From CALDUY01 sp046350255 (GTDB lineage Bacteria > Planctomycetota > Planctomycetia > Gemmatales > Gemmataceae), in NCBI GenBank assembly GCA_046350255.1, contig JAXMAV010000008.1:62001-126000 (forward strand): a DNA stretch of 64,000 nt, read 5' to 3'. A program made the position numbers and the translations under genes. This document shows positions 57,020 to 64,000 of this stretch, one piece after another. Numbering within the stretch: the stretch's first letter is position 1; each line of letters begins with the position of its first letter. The notes beneath the pieces are model-generated. The model had not been told where the DNA came from, searched no databases, and saw only the letters and a program-made list of their open reading frames with translations.

Positions 57020-57814
57020 TTATTTCGCGCCCAGCACCACCAGGTCGAGGCTCTGCTCGGTGGTCTTCTTGCTGATGTTGTCGGTCGCCTTCAGCACCAC
57101 CTTGAACTTACCCGCCCGGTTCAGTTCCAGTGGCACCGGCACGAACGTCATCAGACCAGGCGTCTTGCTGACGTCCGACTTGATGTCGCCCTTGAACGGC
57201 TTGGCAATGGTCGGCTTGCCCGCCTCATCCAGCACCTGCATCTCGAACGAGACGAACGGCAGCTTGTCCTTGCCCATCTCGAACCCCACCAGCGTGTGGT
57301 GCAGGTAGATCCGCTGCCCCGGCACTGCCACGTTCGGCACCGGATCGGCCGCGCTGTTCGTGAAGCGCAGCTGGACAAAGCCCAGGCTGGGCGGCACCAC
57401 CTCGAAGGTCTTCTCCAGCACCTTCTCGGCGTCCTTCACCTGCCGGTCACGCACGGTCACCTTCAGCGTGTATTCGCCCGGCTGGGTGTCCGGACCGATC
57501 ACCGACAGCGCAAAGGCCGGCAGCGTCGAGCCACCCAGGCTATTCACCGCCTCCAGGTCCTGCGGATCGCGCTTGAACTCCGGCTTGGCCTTCCCCTTCT
57601 TCGTCAGCTCCATGCCCATGGCATACAGCACGTTGCCGTTGTCCTTCACCTTCAGTCCTTCGATGTCGAACGCGACCACGAGGACATCACCCGGGAGGAG
57701 CTTGTCTTCTTTCCGCTCCTGACCCAGCACTCCATACGTCGTCCGGACGTTCTTCAACTCGATCTGCGCCGGGGCGACGTTCAACACGGTCGTCAAGGCG
57801 AGGGCTGCCCACAT
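57020..57814 (-). CDS. Secreted beta-rich protein of unknown function
   Basis: The 264-residue product has a short signal peptide (MWAALALTTVLNVAPA) and a mature part predicted to be beta-strand rich: DVLVVAFDIEGLKVKDNGNV, PGEYTLKVTVRDRQVKDAEK, LGFVQLRFTNSAADPVP, IYLHHTLVGFE and GKFKVVLKATDNISKKTTEQ. The layout suggests two Ig-like domains. GGAGG lies 10 bases before the ATG at 57814. I do not recognise the family. It is divergent from the TIGR02996 gene. Confidence 0.65.
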   Translation of the reverse strand: MWAALALTTVLNVAPAQIELKNVRTTYGVLGQERKEDKLLPGDVLVVAFDIEGLKVKDNGNVLYAMGMELTKKGKAKPEFKRDPQDLEAVNSLGGSTLPAFALSVIGPDTQPGEYTLKVTVRDRQVKDAEKVLEKTFEVVPPSLGFVQLRFTNSAADPVPNVAVPGQRIYLHHTLVGFEMGKDKLPFVSFEMQVLDEAGKPTIAKPFKGDIKSDVSKTPGLMTFVPVPLELNRAGKFKVVLKATDNISKKTTEQSLDLVVLGAK

Positions 57815-57995
57815 CGGCTGGTCTCCTCCCGTCAATGGGAATAGTCGGTTTTCCTCGGGTCGAACTTCCTCGTCATTGTGCGCATCCGCCCCGTTCGCTG
57901 CCAGTGCAAAAATGCGCACCCCGCCAAGGGGCCCTCTCTTCGCGCCTCGCTCGCCCGGCTGCTACAATGCATCTGCCTTCCGGAGATCGGCTCCC

Positions 57996-58505
57996 ATGCA
58001 CACCGCGGATGAGTTGACCGGCCTGTACCTGGCCCTCGAAGAAATGCCCGGTGACCCGGTCACTCTGCTCGTCCTGGCCGACTATTATTCCGAACTCGGC
58101 GAACCCGAGGCGTCCGCCTGCCTCCGGTGGATCGTCGCGCATGGACGCCATCCCTTCCGCTTCCGACGCGGCCTGCTCACCATGCAATCCGCCGCCTGGA
58201 CCGAGGACTGGTACTGGTGGGCCATCGACGATGTCTCCTGGGGCCGCAACTGGGGGCACCCCCTCGAGTGCCGCCTGCCCCCGCGCCTGTGGCGCCTCCT
58301 GCGCCACTCCTTCGACTACACCCCTGCCGTCTTCAAGCAGTATCCCACCGTCCGCCAGGCTTACGAGGCTCTGCTCGAGGCGTGGCCCCTTGCCCCGCTG
58401 TCCGAGCGCGGGCTCACCCGCCGAGAGGTTCGCCATGAAGGAGCCGCGCAAACGCCGGCAGATCGAACGCGAATTCGGGGTTCCCTTCGCGGGCGAAATC
58501 CTTGA
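57996..58505 (+). CDS. TIGR02996 (repeat-companion) domain protein
   Basis: The 169-residue product begins MHTADELTGLYLALEEMPGD, then PVTLLVLADYYSELGEPEAS, the Gemmata repeat-companion motif (L..L...P.D...L.LADW.EE.G). This domain is very common in Gemmataceae proteins and its function is unknown. CGGAG lies 10 bases before the ATG at 57996. Its last 71 bases overlap the start of the TrmB-like gene in another frame, so its C-terminus may be shorter in reality or the genes truly overlap. Confidence 0.75.
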   Translation: MHTADELTGLYLALEEMPGDPVTLLVLADYYSELGEPEASACLRWIVAHGRHPFRFRRGLLTMQSAAWTEDWYWWAIDDVSWGRNWGHPLECRLPPRLWRLLRHSFDYTPAVFKQYPTVRQAYEALLEAWPLAPLSERGLTRREVRHEGAAQTPADRTRIRGSLRGRNP

Positions 58506-59211
58506 TCCCGCCCTCTGGTCGAAGACCGCGCTCAAACAACTGCCCACCGAGGGCCCCCTCGACCTGCCCGCACTCTTCGGCCGGGATGCCCCCCTCGTCG
58601 TCGATCTGGGCTGCGGCAACGGCCGCTTCCTCCTCCAGAGCGCCGTCTGGCGGCCCTCCCTCGACCATCTCGGCGTGGACATCAAACCGGTCGTCATCCG
58701 CTACGCTACCCGGCGAGGCAATCAGCGCGGCCTCACCAACCTCCGCTTCGCCGTCGTCGATGGCGAACGCCTCCTCGGCCAGCTCTTGCCCCCCGGCCGC
58801 GCCGCCGAGATCCACTGCTACCACCCCCAGCCCTACTACGATCCTGCCGAACGCCATCGCCGGCTGCTCACGCCCACCTTCCTCGCCGCCGTCCACCGCG
58901 CCCTCGTCCCCGGCGGACTATTCTTCGTCCAGACCGACAACCCCGGCTACTGGCGCTACATCCGCGAGGTGGTCCCCTGCTTCTTCGACTTCGAGGAACG
59001 CCTCGGCCGCTGGCCCGACGCGCCGCGCGGCCGCACTCGGCGGGAGATCCTCGGCCTGAAGCGCGGCCTGCCCATCTTCCGCGGCTCTGGCACCGCTCGC
59101 CAGGACATCCGACCCGAAACCATGCTCCGCCTGGCCGAAACGCTGCCCGCCCCCACCTTCGACGCCGACCGCCGCCTGCGCCAGCTCGACCGCGACGAAG
59201 AACTCGATTGA
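58435..59211 (+). CDS. TrmB-like SAM-dependent methyltransferase (divergent paralogue)
   Basis: The 258-residue product has VVDLGCGNGRFLLQSAVWRP, HLGVDIKPVVIRYATRRGNQ and GGLFFVQTDNPGYWRYIREV, which follow TrmB in order. The key FPDPWWKKRH segment of TrmB is replaced by HCYHPQPYYDPAERHRR, so the tRNA-binding surface differs. AGAGG lies 6 bases before the ATG at 58435. A canonical trmB is at 42639, so this is a second, specialised member whose substrate may not be tRNA G46. Confidence 0.78.
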   Translation: MKEPRKRRQIEREFGVPFAGEILDPALWSKTALKQLPTEGPLDLPALFGRDAPLVVDLGCGNGRFLLQSAVWRPSLDHLGVDIKPVVIRYATRRGNQRGLTNLRFAVVDGERLLGQLLPPGRAAEIHCYHPQPYYDPAERHRRLLTPTFLAAVHRALVPGGLFFVQTDNPGYWRYIREVVPCFFDFEERLGRWPDAPRGRTRREILGLKRGLPIFRGSGTARQDIRPETMLRLAETLPAPTFDADRRLRQLDRDEELD

Positions 59212-59221
59212 TCCCGCCCCG

Positions 59222-59692
59222 TCACGAGCCTCGCGGTCGCCCCTGCAATAGCTCACTCAGGCACTGCAGCCGCGGTTCGTCGCAGGTCTCGTCGTGATGC
59301 TGCGCGATCTGCCGGAGAAACAACCAGTCGGGATCGCTCCAGACGACATTACCCAGGTGCGCCGCCGCCTCCTCCAGCGTCCGGCCTACATGGCACAGAT
59401 ACGCCAGCATCACCGATGGACTCCGACTGACCGCCGCGTAGCAATGCACCAGCACCTTGCCGCGCTCGCGTCGCGCCTCGTCGATGAACCGCAGCGCCTC
59501 GGGCAACCGCTCCGCCAGCTGCGGATCGGGATCGAGCAGCCGCAGCGCCAGGTAGTTGAACTGCCCCTCGAAATAGTTGGGCAGTTCCTCGGCGCAGTTG
59601 ACAATGTGGGTGATGCCCCCGACGCGGAGCCGCCGCAGATCGCGTGCCGCCTCACGATTCCCCAGGTACAATCCGTCAACGATCTCAATCAT
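59222..59692 (-). CDS. Dual-specificity protein phosphatase
   Basis: The 156-residue product is a DUSP-type domain: MIEIVDGLYLGNREAARDL, THIVNCAEELPNYF, a general acid candidate Asp54 in LRLLDPDPQ, and the signature VLVHCYAAVSRSPSVMLAYL with Cys84 and Arg90. It is of the kind usual in eukaryotes, and it could counter the kinases encoded elsewhere in the genome. The ATG at 59692 lacks a clear Shine-Dalgarno, so the start is less certain. It converges on the TrmB-like gene. Confidence 0.85.
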   Translation of the reverse strand: MIEIVDGLYLGNREAARDLRRLRVGGITHIVNCAEELPNYFEGQFNYLALRLLDPDPQLAERLPEALRFIDEARRERGKVLVHCYAAVSRSPSVMLAYLCHVGRTLEEAAAHLGNVVWSDPDWLFLRQIAQHHDETCDEPRLQCLSELLQGRPRGS

Positions 59693-59846
59693 GCCGGCGC
59701 GGGAACGAGGGTGATGGTTCAATACCTCCCGCTGATTGTGATGGATGCCGCGCCCCACTGCAAGCCCCTGGCCGGGGTGCCCTCAACAGAACGCGGGCGG
59801 AGACTCGGAAGCCTCCGCCCGCCTGGATGGTGCGCAACGACGACGC

Positions 59847-60977
59847 CTAGAACCCTTGCAGGAACAGGTTGAGCGACACCGCCGGCGCCAGCTCATTCGG
59901 CTTCTTGTTGATGCGGAACGGCTTGTTCGTCTTGGCCTGGGTGTACCAGTACGCGCTGGCCTCCACCTTGCGCTCACTCCACTCCTTGTTGCCCCGCTTT
60001 TCCATCACGCTCGGCAGGTACTTCTTCACCACGAACGCCTCCGTCTCCGACCCCTTGCCCAGGAGCTTGTGCCCCGCCAGCTTGGTGTCGGGGATCGGCA
60101 TGATGTTCGTCAGCTGGAAGTCCTTGTCCTTCGACCCCCTGGGGTTGATCATGTTCATCAGCGACCGCGCGAAGTTGTCACCCGTGCCATCGCCCTTGCC
60201 GTACACAAACGCCATCGGCACCTTGTGATCACGCCCCACTTCGCGCATCAGGCTGCCCACCGGCACCTGCACCCCACCCAGCCGCGGACTGATGCTCAGC
60301 CAGATGGCCGCCGCCACGTTGTTGACCTCCGGCTCGCCCAGTTGCGGCGGGACTGCCAGCAACAACGGGGAAGCGGGGTTCTTGTCCTTCCGCCGCCGCG
60401 CCTCGTGCGCCAGCCACAGCGACCCCAGCGTGGCTCCTTCGCCCGCCCCGATCACGATCAAACTCGACGTGTTGCACGCCTTCTGATCGTTCTGCCGGTC
60501 GAGGTAGGCCTTCGCCGCCGCGATGTCGTTGACCAGGTAGGGGATGTAGCGCGGGTTGAAGTTCTTGTGGTCGATCTGCGACGGCTTCTTCACGCCACCC
60601 CGCACCAGGTTGGTGTTCTGGCTCTCCTTCCAGAATTCGTCGGGGTTTACTTCCTTGCTCTCGCCGAAGCCCCGGAAGTCAAACGTCAGCACCGGGTAGC
60701 CGGCCTCCTGCAGCGCCGCCGCCAGGTCCGACCAGCCCTCCTGCTGACTGCTGCCGCCCTTTTTCAGGTCGATGTCGTGCAACAGCATCACCACGGCGTC
60801 GCGCTTGCCCGACGCATTGGGGTAGAAGGTGCCCTGGATGGTCACCCCGTCGTAGGTCTTGAAGTCGATGTTCTTCGTGTTCTTCGCCCCCTGGGCCCGC
60901 GACGAGCCGGACAGCGCCAGCACCATCACGAATAACACCAGGCCGACGAGAAGACGCACTCGCGACAGCAACAGCAT
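59847..60977 (-). CDS. Secreted alpha/beta-hydrolase-fold protein without nucleophile serine
   Basis: The 376-residue product has a signal peptide (VRLLVGLVLFVMVLALSGSS) and the alpha/beta-hydrolase core: FKTYDGVTIQGTFYPN, AVVMLLHDIDLKKGGSSQQE, PVLTFDFRGFGESK. The nucleophile elbow is LIVIGAGEGATLGSLW, where GxSxG should be. It reads G-A-G-E-G, so the catalytic Ser is a Gly. A late acid (YGKGDGTGDN) and a late His (KLAGHKLLGKG) can be proposed. It may be a binding protein. GGGAGG lies 5 bases before the ATG at 60977. Confidence 0.8.
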   Translation of the reverse strand: MLLLSRVRLLVGLVLFVMVLALSGSSRAQGAKNTKNIDFKTYDGVTIQGTFYPNASGKRDAVVMLLHDIDLKKGGSSQQEGWSDLAAALQEAGYPVLTFDFRGFGESKEVNPDEFWKESQNTNLVRGGVKKPSQIDHKNFNPRYIPYLVNDIAAAKAYLDRQNDQKACNTSSLIVIGAGEGATLGSLWLAHEARRRKDKNPASPLLLAVPPQLGEPEVNNVAAAIWLSISPRLGGVQVPVGSLMREVGRDHKVPMAFVYGKGDGTGDNFARSLMNMINPRGSKDKDFQLTNIMPIPDTKLAGHKLLGKGSETEAFVVKKYLPSVMEKRGNKEWSERKVEASAYWYTQAKTNKPFRINKKPNELAPAVSLNLFLQGF

Positions 60978-61065
60978 CGGAACCTCCCTACCAGACGTGT
61001 CTGCACCAACCCCTACCTGGATCTTAAAGGCGTGCCCCGACAGGGTCAAGAAACCGCTCGCGCCG

Positions 61066-62028
61066 TCACTCCAGCGCATGCACCCACCCTGTCGGTTCCA
61101 GCCGGCGCCGCTGGCCGCCTTCTTCCAGCCACAACCCCTCCGCCACGCATTCACCCACGCCAGATAACGTGATTCCCGGGATCGGCTGCTCGTGCAGCAG
61201 TCGGCGAGCATCTTCCGGCGCCACGGCGAACAGCAGTTCAAAATCCTCGCCGTCGCCCAGGCCATGCTCCAGCGCCGACCGCCCGTCGCGCAGCTGCGCC
61301 GCCTCTGGCGTCAACGGAATCGCCTCGCTCCACAACACCGCGCCGCACTGACTCTCGGCGCACAGCTTCGCCAGGTCGGCCGCCAGCCCGTCGCTCAAAT
61401 CGATCATCGCTCGTAGCTGCACCTGCGTCGCCAGCGCGAGCGATTCCTTCACCCGGGGGATAAAGTCCAGATGCTTGCCCAGGATGCTGCCGCCCACCGG
61501 CCCCGTTACAAGGAGCCGATCCCCGGGCCGCGCCCCGCTGCGCTGCACGATCCCCCCTGGTCCCGCCTCGCCCAGCAGCGTCACGCTGATGGTCAACGGG
61601 CCATCCCAGCTATTGGTGTCACCGCCGATGATGGCCGTCCCGAACGCATCCGCCACCTCGCGCAGCCCCTGATACAGCTCCTCAGCCAGGTGACGCCCCC
61701 CCGCGCGCGGCAGGCCGACCGACACGACCGCCGCCACGGGGACGCCTGCCATGGCCGCGATGTCGGAGAGGTTCACCGCCATTGCCTTGCGACCGACCCG
61801 ATGCGGACTGGCCGGCGCAATCCCCGGCCGGGTGATGCTGCTGCCCTCCAGCAGAAAACAGCTCCCCTCCAGTAGCATGTCGGTCGTCACCAGGCACGGC
61901 TTGCCACCCGGCCAGGCCAGCGCCGCGGTATCGTCCCCCGGCCCCAGCAGCACCCGCGCCGCCCCCGGCGTCCGTTGCCGCAGCCAGTCGATAAAAGCAA
62001 ACTCGCCTCCCCCCTCCGGGTCGGCCAT
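61066..62028 (-). CDS. thiL: Thiamine-monophosphate kinase
   Basis: The 320-residue product has the ThiL signatures: GPGDDTAALAWPGGKPCLVT, HRVGRKAMAVNLSDIAAMAG, AIIGGDTNSWDGPLTISVTL, RPGDRLLVTGPVGGSILGKH, RAMIDLSDGLAADLAKLC and GDGEDFELLFAV. It phosphorylates thiamine monophosphate to the diphosphate cofactor. It starts three bases after the stop of the amidohydrolase gene, within a reverse-strand run led by purH. Its GGAGG lies in the upstream gene's last codons. Confidence 0.92.
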   Translation of the reverse strand: MADPEGGGEFAFIDWLRQRTPGAARVLLGPGDDTAALAWPGGKPCLVTTDMLLEGSCFLLEGSSITRPGIAPASPHRVGRKAMAVNLSDIAAMAGVPVAAVVSVGLPRAGGRHLAEELYQGLREVADAFGTAIIGGDTNSWDGPLTISVTLLGEAGPGGIVQRSGARPGDRLLVTGPVGGSILGKHLDFIPRVKESLALATQVQLRAMIDLSDGLAADLAKLCAESQCGAVLWSEAIPLTPEAAQLRDGRSALEHGLGDGEDFELLFAVAPEDARRLLHEQPIPGITLSGVGECVAEGLWLEEGGQRRRLEPTGWVHALE

Positions 62029-62031
62029 GGG

Positions 62032-62976
62032 CTACTTCGCCTCCGGAATCCGGTAGAACGCCACCGCGTTCGCGTAGAACAGCTTGCGCTGCTCGTCGCG
62101 CTTCCGCTCCGCCACGATCTCGCGCAGTGCCTTCAGCCACTCCGCCAGCGCCGCCCCCTTCAGACAGACCGGCCAGTCGCTGCCGAACATCACCCGGTCC
62201 GGGCCGAACACCGCCAGCGTGTGGTTTACCACCGGCGCCAGATCGTCGCTCTTCCACTTGCCGCGCTCGGCCTGCGCCACCACCCCGGACACCTTGCCGA
62301 CGACATTCTTCCGCTTCGCCAGCTCGGCGATATCCTTCTTCCACTGCTCGTGCCGCTGCAGGTCGGCGTTGCCGCAATGATCGAGCACGAAACGGGTGTC
62401 GGGGCAGGCATCCACCAGCTTTGTCGCGTCAGGAAGGTCGGCCGGGCGCATGCACAGCTCGAAGTGCAGCCCCAGCTCGCCCAGCAGACGCACCCCCCGC
62501 ACAAAGTTCTTCTCCAGGCAGTGCCCCGCTGGAGTTTCGCCGCCGTGCAGCACTCGACGCACTCCCCGGATGGACGGATGCTCCTTGAACGGCCGGATGT
62601 AGGCTGCGAACCCATCGTCGCCCGGCCGCCCGGAGATGACCGCCACCCGGGTCGGCGTGGCGCCGCTCTTGCACAGCCCGGCGATGTAGTCGGCCTCGGC
62701 CTGCTGCTGTTTGGGATCCACGTCCACCTCCAGGTAGACGGCGGTGCGGATGCCCGTCCCCCGGATCGCCTCGGCGTAGTCCTTCGGCAGGTAGTCGCGA
62801 TCCAGGAACGACCCCGCAGTGATCCACGGCAGGCGAAACTTCTTGCGATCCCACAGATGCTGATGAGTGTCCACCACGGGGAAGGCGTCGCCCTCCGCCG
62901 CGGTGGCCGACGATGCCGCCAGCGCAGCCGCCGCCACGCCCGCCTGCAGGAATTGCCGACGATCAGGACCTTGCAT
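62032..62976 (-). CDS. Amidohydrolase-2 family (TIM-barrel) protein, Tat-exported
   Basis: The 314-residue product has a twin-arginine signal (DRRQFLQAGVAAAALAASSA) and the amidohydrolase motifs VVDTHQHLWD (two metal His), TRFVLDHCGNAD (His) and VMFGSDWPVC (Asp). The fold resembles lactonases and 2-pyrone-4,6-dicarboxylate hydrolase-type enzymes, so a lactone or carboxylate may be the substrate. GGGAG lies 8 bases before the ATG at 62976. It starts 32 bases after purH and ends three bases before thiL. Confidence 0.87.
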   Translation of the reverse strand: MQGPDRRQFLQAGVAAAALAASSATAAEGDAFPVVDTHQHLWDRKKFRLPWITAGSFLDRDYLPKDYAEAIRGTGIRTAVYLEVDVDPKQQQAEADYIAGLCKSGATPTRVAVISGRPGDDGFAAYIRPFKEHPSIRGVRRVLHGGETPAGHCLEKNFVRGVRLLGELGLHFELCMRPADLPDATKLVDACPDTRFVLDHCGNADLQRHEQWKKDIAELAKRKNVVGKVSGVVAQAERGKWKSDDLAPVVNHTLAVFGPDRVMFGSDWPVCLKGAALAEWLKALREIVAERKRDEQRKLFYANAVAFYRIPEAK

Positions 62977-63008
62977 GGAGAGTTCTCCCTGGTTCGCTGC
63001 CACCTCGA

Positions 63009-64000
63009 TCAATGCCGGAAATGTCGCACTCCGGTAAACACCATCGCCATGTTGTGCTCGTCGCAGGCCGCGATCGACTCCGCGTCGCGCATCGAGCCGC
63101 CCGGCTGCACCACCGCCGTGATCCCCGCCGGTGCTGCCAGGTCCACATTGTCCCGGAACGGGAAGAACGCATCGCTGGCCAGCACCGCGCCGCGGCTCCG
63201 CTCGCCTGCCTTGCGAATCGCCATGTGCGTCGAATCGACCCGGCTCATCTGCCCCGCGCCGACGCCCACCACCATGCCACCCTTCACCAGCACGATGGCG
63301 TTGCTCTTGACGTGCTTGCACACCAGCCAGCCGAACCGCAGGTCAGCCAGCTCTGCCTCGGTCGGCGGCCGCTTCGTCACCGTCTTCATCTCGCGGAAGT
63401 CATCGGCCGGCGCATCGCGATCCTGCACCAGCAGCCCGCCATCGACCCGGCGATAATCTAGCGTGGCCGGTCGCGCCGTCAGCTCGCCCGCGCGCAACAA
63501 CCGCACGTTCTTCTTCCACGACGGCCGGGTCGTCAGAATCTCGAACGCCTCCTTGCTGAAGTCCGGCGCGATGACACATTCGACGAATCGGCCCGGCTCG
63601 GTCAGCTGCATGGCCGTCGCCTCGTCCACCACGCGGTTCAGCGCGATCACCCCGCCGTAGGCGCTCAGCGGGTCGCCGTCGTGCGCCTTCTGGAACGCCT
63701 CCACCAGAGTCGCCCCCACGGCGCAGCCACAGGGGTTGTTGTGCTTGATGACGGCGGCGGCCGGCTGGGCGAACTCGCGCGCCAGGTTCAGCGCACTATC
63801 CAGATCGAGAATGTTATTGTACGACAGCTCCTTGCCGTGCAGCACCGTCGCGCCCGCGACACAGCCTCCCGGCGCGGGCGACTCGACGTAGAAGGCCGCC
63901 GCCTGGTGCGGGTTCTCGCCGTAGCGCAGCTGCTCGCCGCGCCGCTCGAAGATCAGATCGAGTCGGGTGGGGAACTTCTCGCCGCCGGCCAATCGGGCGA
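63009..64000 (-). CDS. purH: Bifunctional AICAR transformylase/IMP cyclohydrolase, C-terminal part
   Basis: About 330 residues are visible, and the reading frame runs off the window end at 64000. The visible part is the AICAR transformylase domain: RRGEQLRYGENPHQAAAFYV, GKELSYNNILDLDSALNLAR, AAVIKHNNPCGCAVG (with the catalytic Lys-His pair), VCKHVKSNAIVLVKGGMVVG, VLASDAFFPFRDNVDLAAPA and a terminal FTGVRHFRH. It catalyses the last two steps of IMP synthesis; the IMP cyclohydrolase part lies beyond the window. Confidence 0.93.
   Translation of the reverse strand, partial: ARLAGGEKFPTRLDLIFERRGEQLRYGENPHQAAAFYVESPAPGGCVAGATVLHGKELSYNNILDLDSALNLAREFAQPAAAVIKHNNPCGCAVGATLVEAFQKAHDGDPLSAYGGVIALNRVVDEATAMQLTEPGRFVECVIAPDFSKEAFEILTTRPSWKKNVRLLRAGELTARPATLDYRRVDGGLLVQDRDAPADDFREMKTVTKRPPTEAELADLRFGWLVCKHVKSNAIVLVKGGMVVGVGAGQMSRVDSTHMAIRKAGERSRGAVLASDAFFPFRDNVDLAAPAGITAVVQPGGSMRDAESIAACDEHNMAMVFTGVRHFRH

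Noticed and set aside
1..64000. Prophage, insertion sequence, defence island or biosynthetic cluster
   Set aside because: No transposase, integrase, phage structural gene, restriction or CRISPR gene, and no polyketide or peptide synthetase was found on either strand.

Overview
The window reads as chromosome of a planctomycete of the Gemmataceae type. The evidence is an apparently GC-rich sequence together with protein families typical of that lineage: a Ser/Thr kinase with WD40 repeats beside an ECF sigma factor, DUF1559 pilin-like proteins, DUF1549/DUF1553 and DUF1501 proteins, DUF1080, a BBP7-type outer-membrane barrel, a TIGR02996 repeat-companion protein, and giant secreted proteins with an LExR-type N-terminus. 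No replication origin, rRNA operon, CRISPR array, prophage or intact transposase is visible.

Layout. 1-7.6 kb: the tail of a Gfo/Idh oxidoreductase, DoxX and YCII-SnoaL proteins, an ECF sigma factor with a 1188-residue kinase-WD40 protein, a DUF1559 pilin-like protein, a small zinc ribbon and an EamA transporter. 7.6-13.5 kb: an accessory-looking, AT-richer stretch with a PaiB remnant, a divergent TetR/methyltransferase pair sharing a palindromic operator, small secreted and SRPBCC proteins, and a reverse-strand cassette (sigma factor, broken SDR, DUF1330). That cassette is bracketed by two direct copies of an 88-bp repeat that looks protein-coding. 13.7-14.0 kb: tRNA-Pro(CGG) and two unusual tRNA halves. 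14.0-26.7 kb: two divergent giant surface proteins that share a ~145-residue repeat; one carries an M23 peptidase domain and is frameshifted.

26.8-36.5 kb: a small secreted protein and lipoprotein pair, a zinc-ribbon DUF1559 protein, a primary-type sigma factor, a DUF1549/DUF1553 protein, a Gfo/Idh oxidoreductase, a STAS antagonist and a Tat-exported DUF1501 protein. 36.8-46.1 kb: an ECF sigma/anti-sigma pair, a reverse-strand group (HEAT-like membrane protein, PanE-type reductase, receiver protein), a forward group (HAD-like pseudoenzyme, FabZ-like dehydratase, TrmB), a Tat-exported unknown and a Nif3-like protein. 46.1-55.6 kb: an ATPase-PilZ-PilZ regulator, a protein-glutaminase-like secreted protein, a xylose-isomerase-family enzyme, a GT39 glycosyltransferase, a BBP7 barrel, DUF1080 and an M28 peptidase. 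55.6-64 kb: a translationally coupled TPR-YggX protein and Cys-rich PSP1 protein, a secreted unknown, a TIGR02996 protein overlapping a TrmB-like methyltransferase, a dual-specificity phosphatase, an alpha/beta-hydrolase without a nucleophile serine, and a purH - amidohydrolase - thiL run.

Regulation dominates: four sigma factors, an anti-sigma factor, an anti-sigma antagonist, an ATPase-PilZ switch, a kinase, a receiver protein and a TetR repressor. The most unusual signals are the 88-bp repeat bracketing a cassette, the possibly permuted tRNA halves, the paired giant repeat proteins, and the iron-linked TPR-YggX/PSP1 pair. Start codons were chosen by Shine-Dalgarno spacing where visible. 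All family calls come from reading the translated sequence by eye, without database searches.
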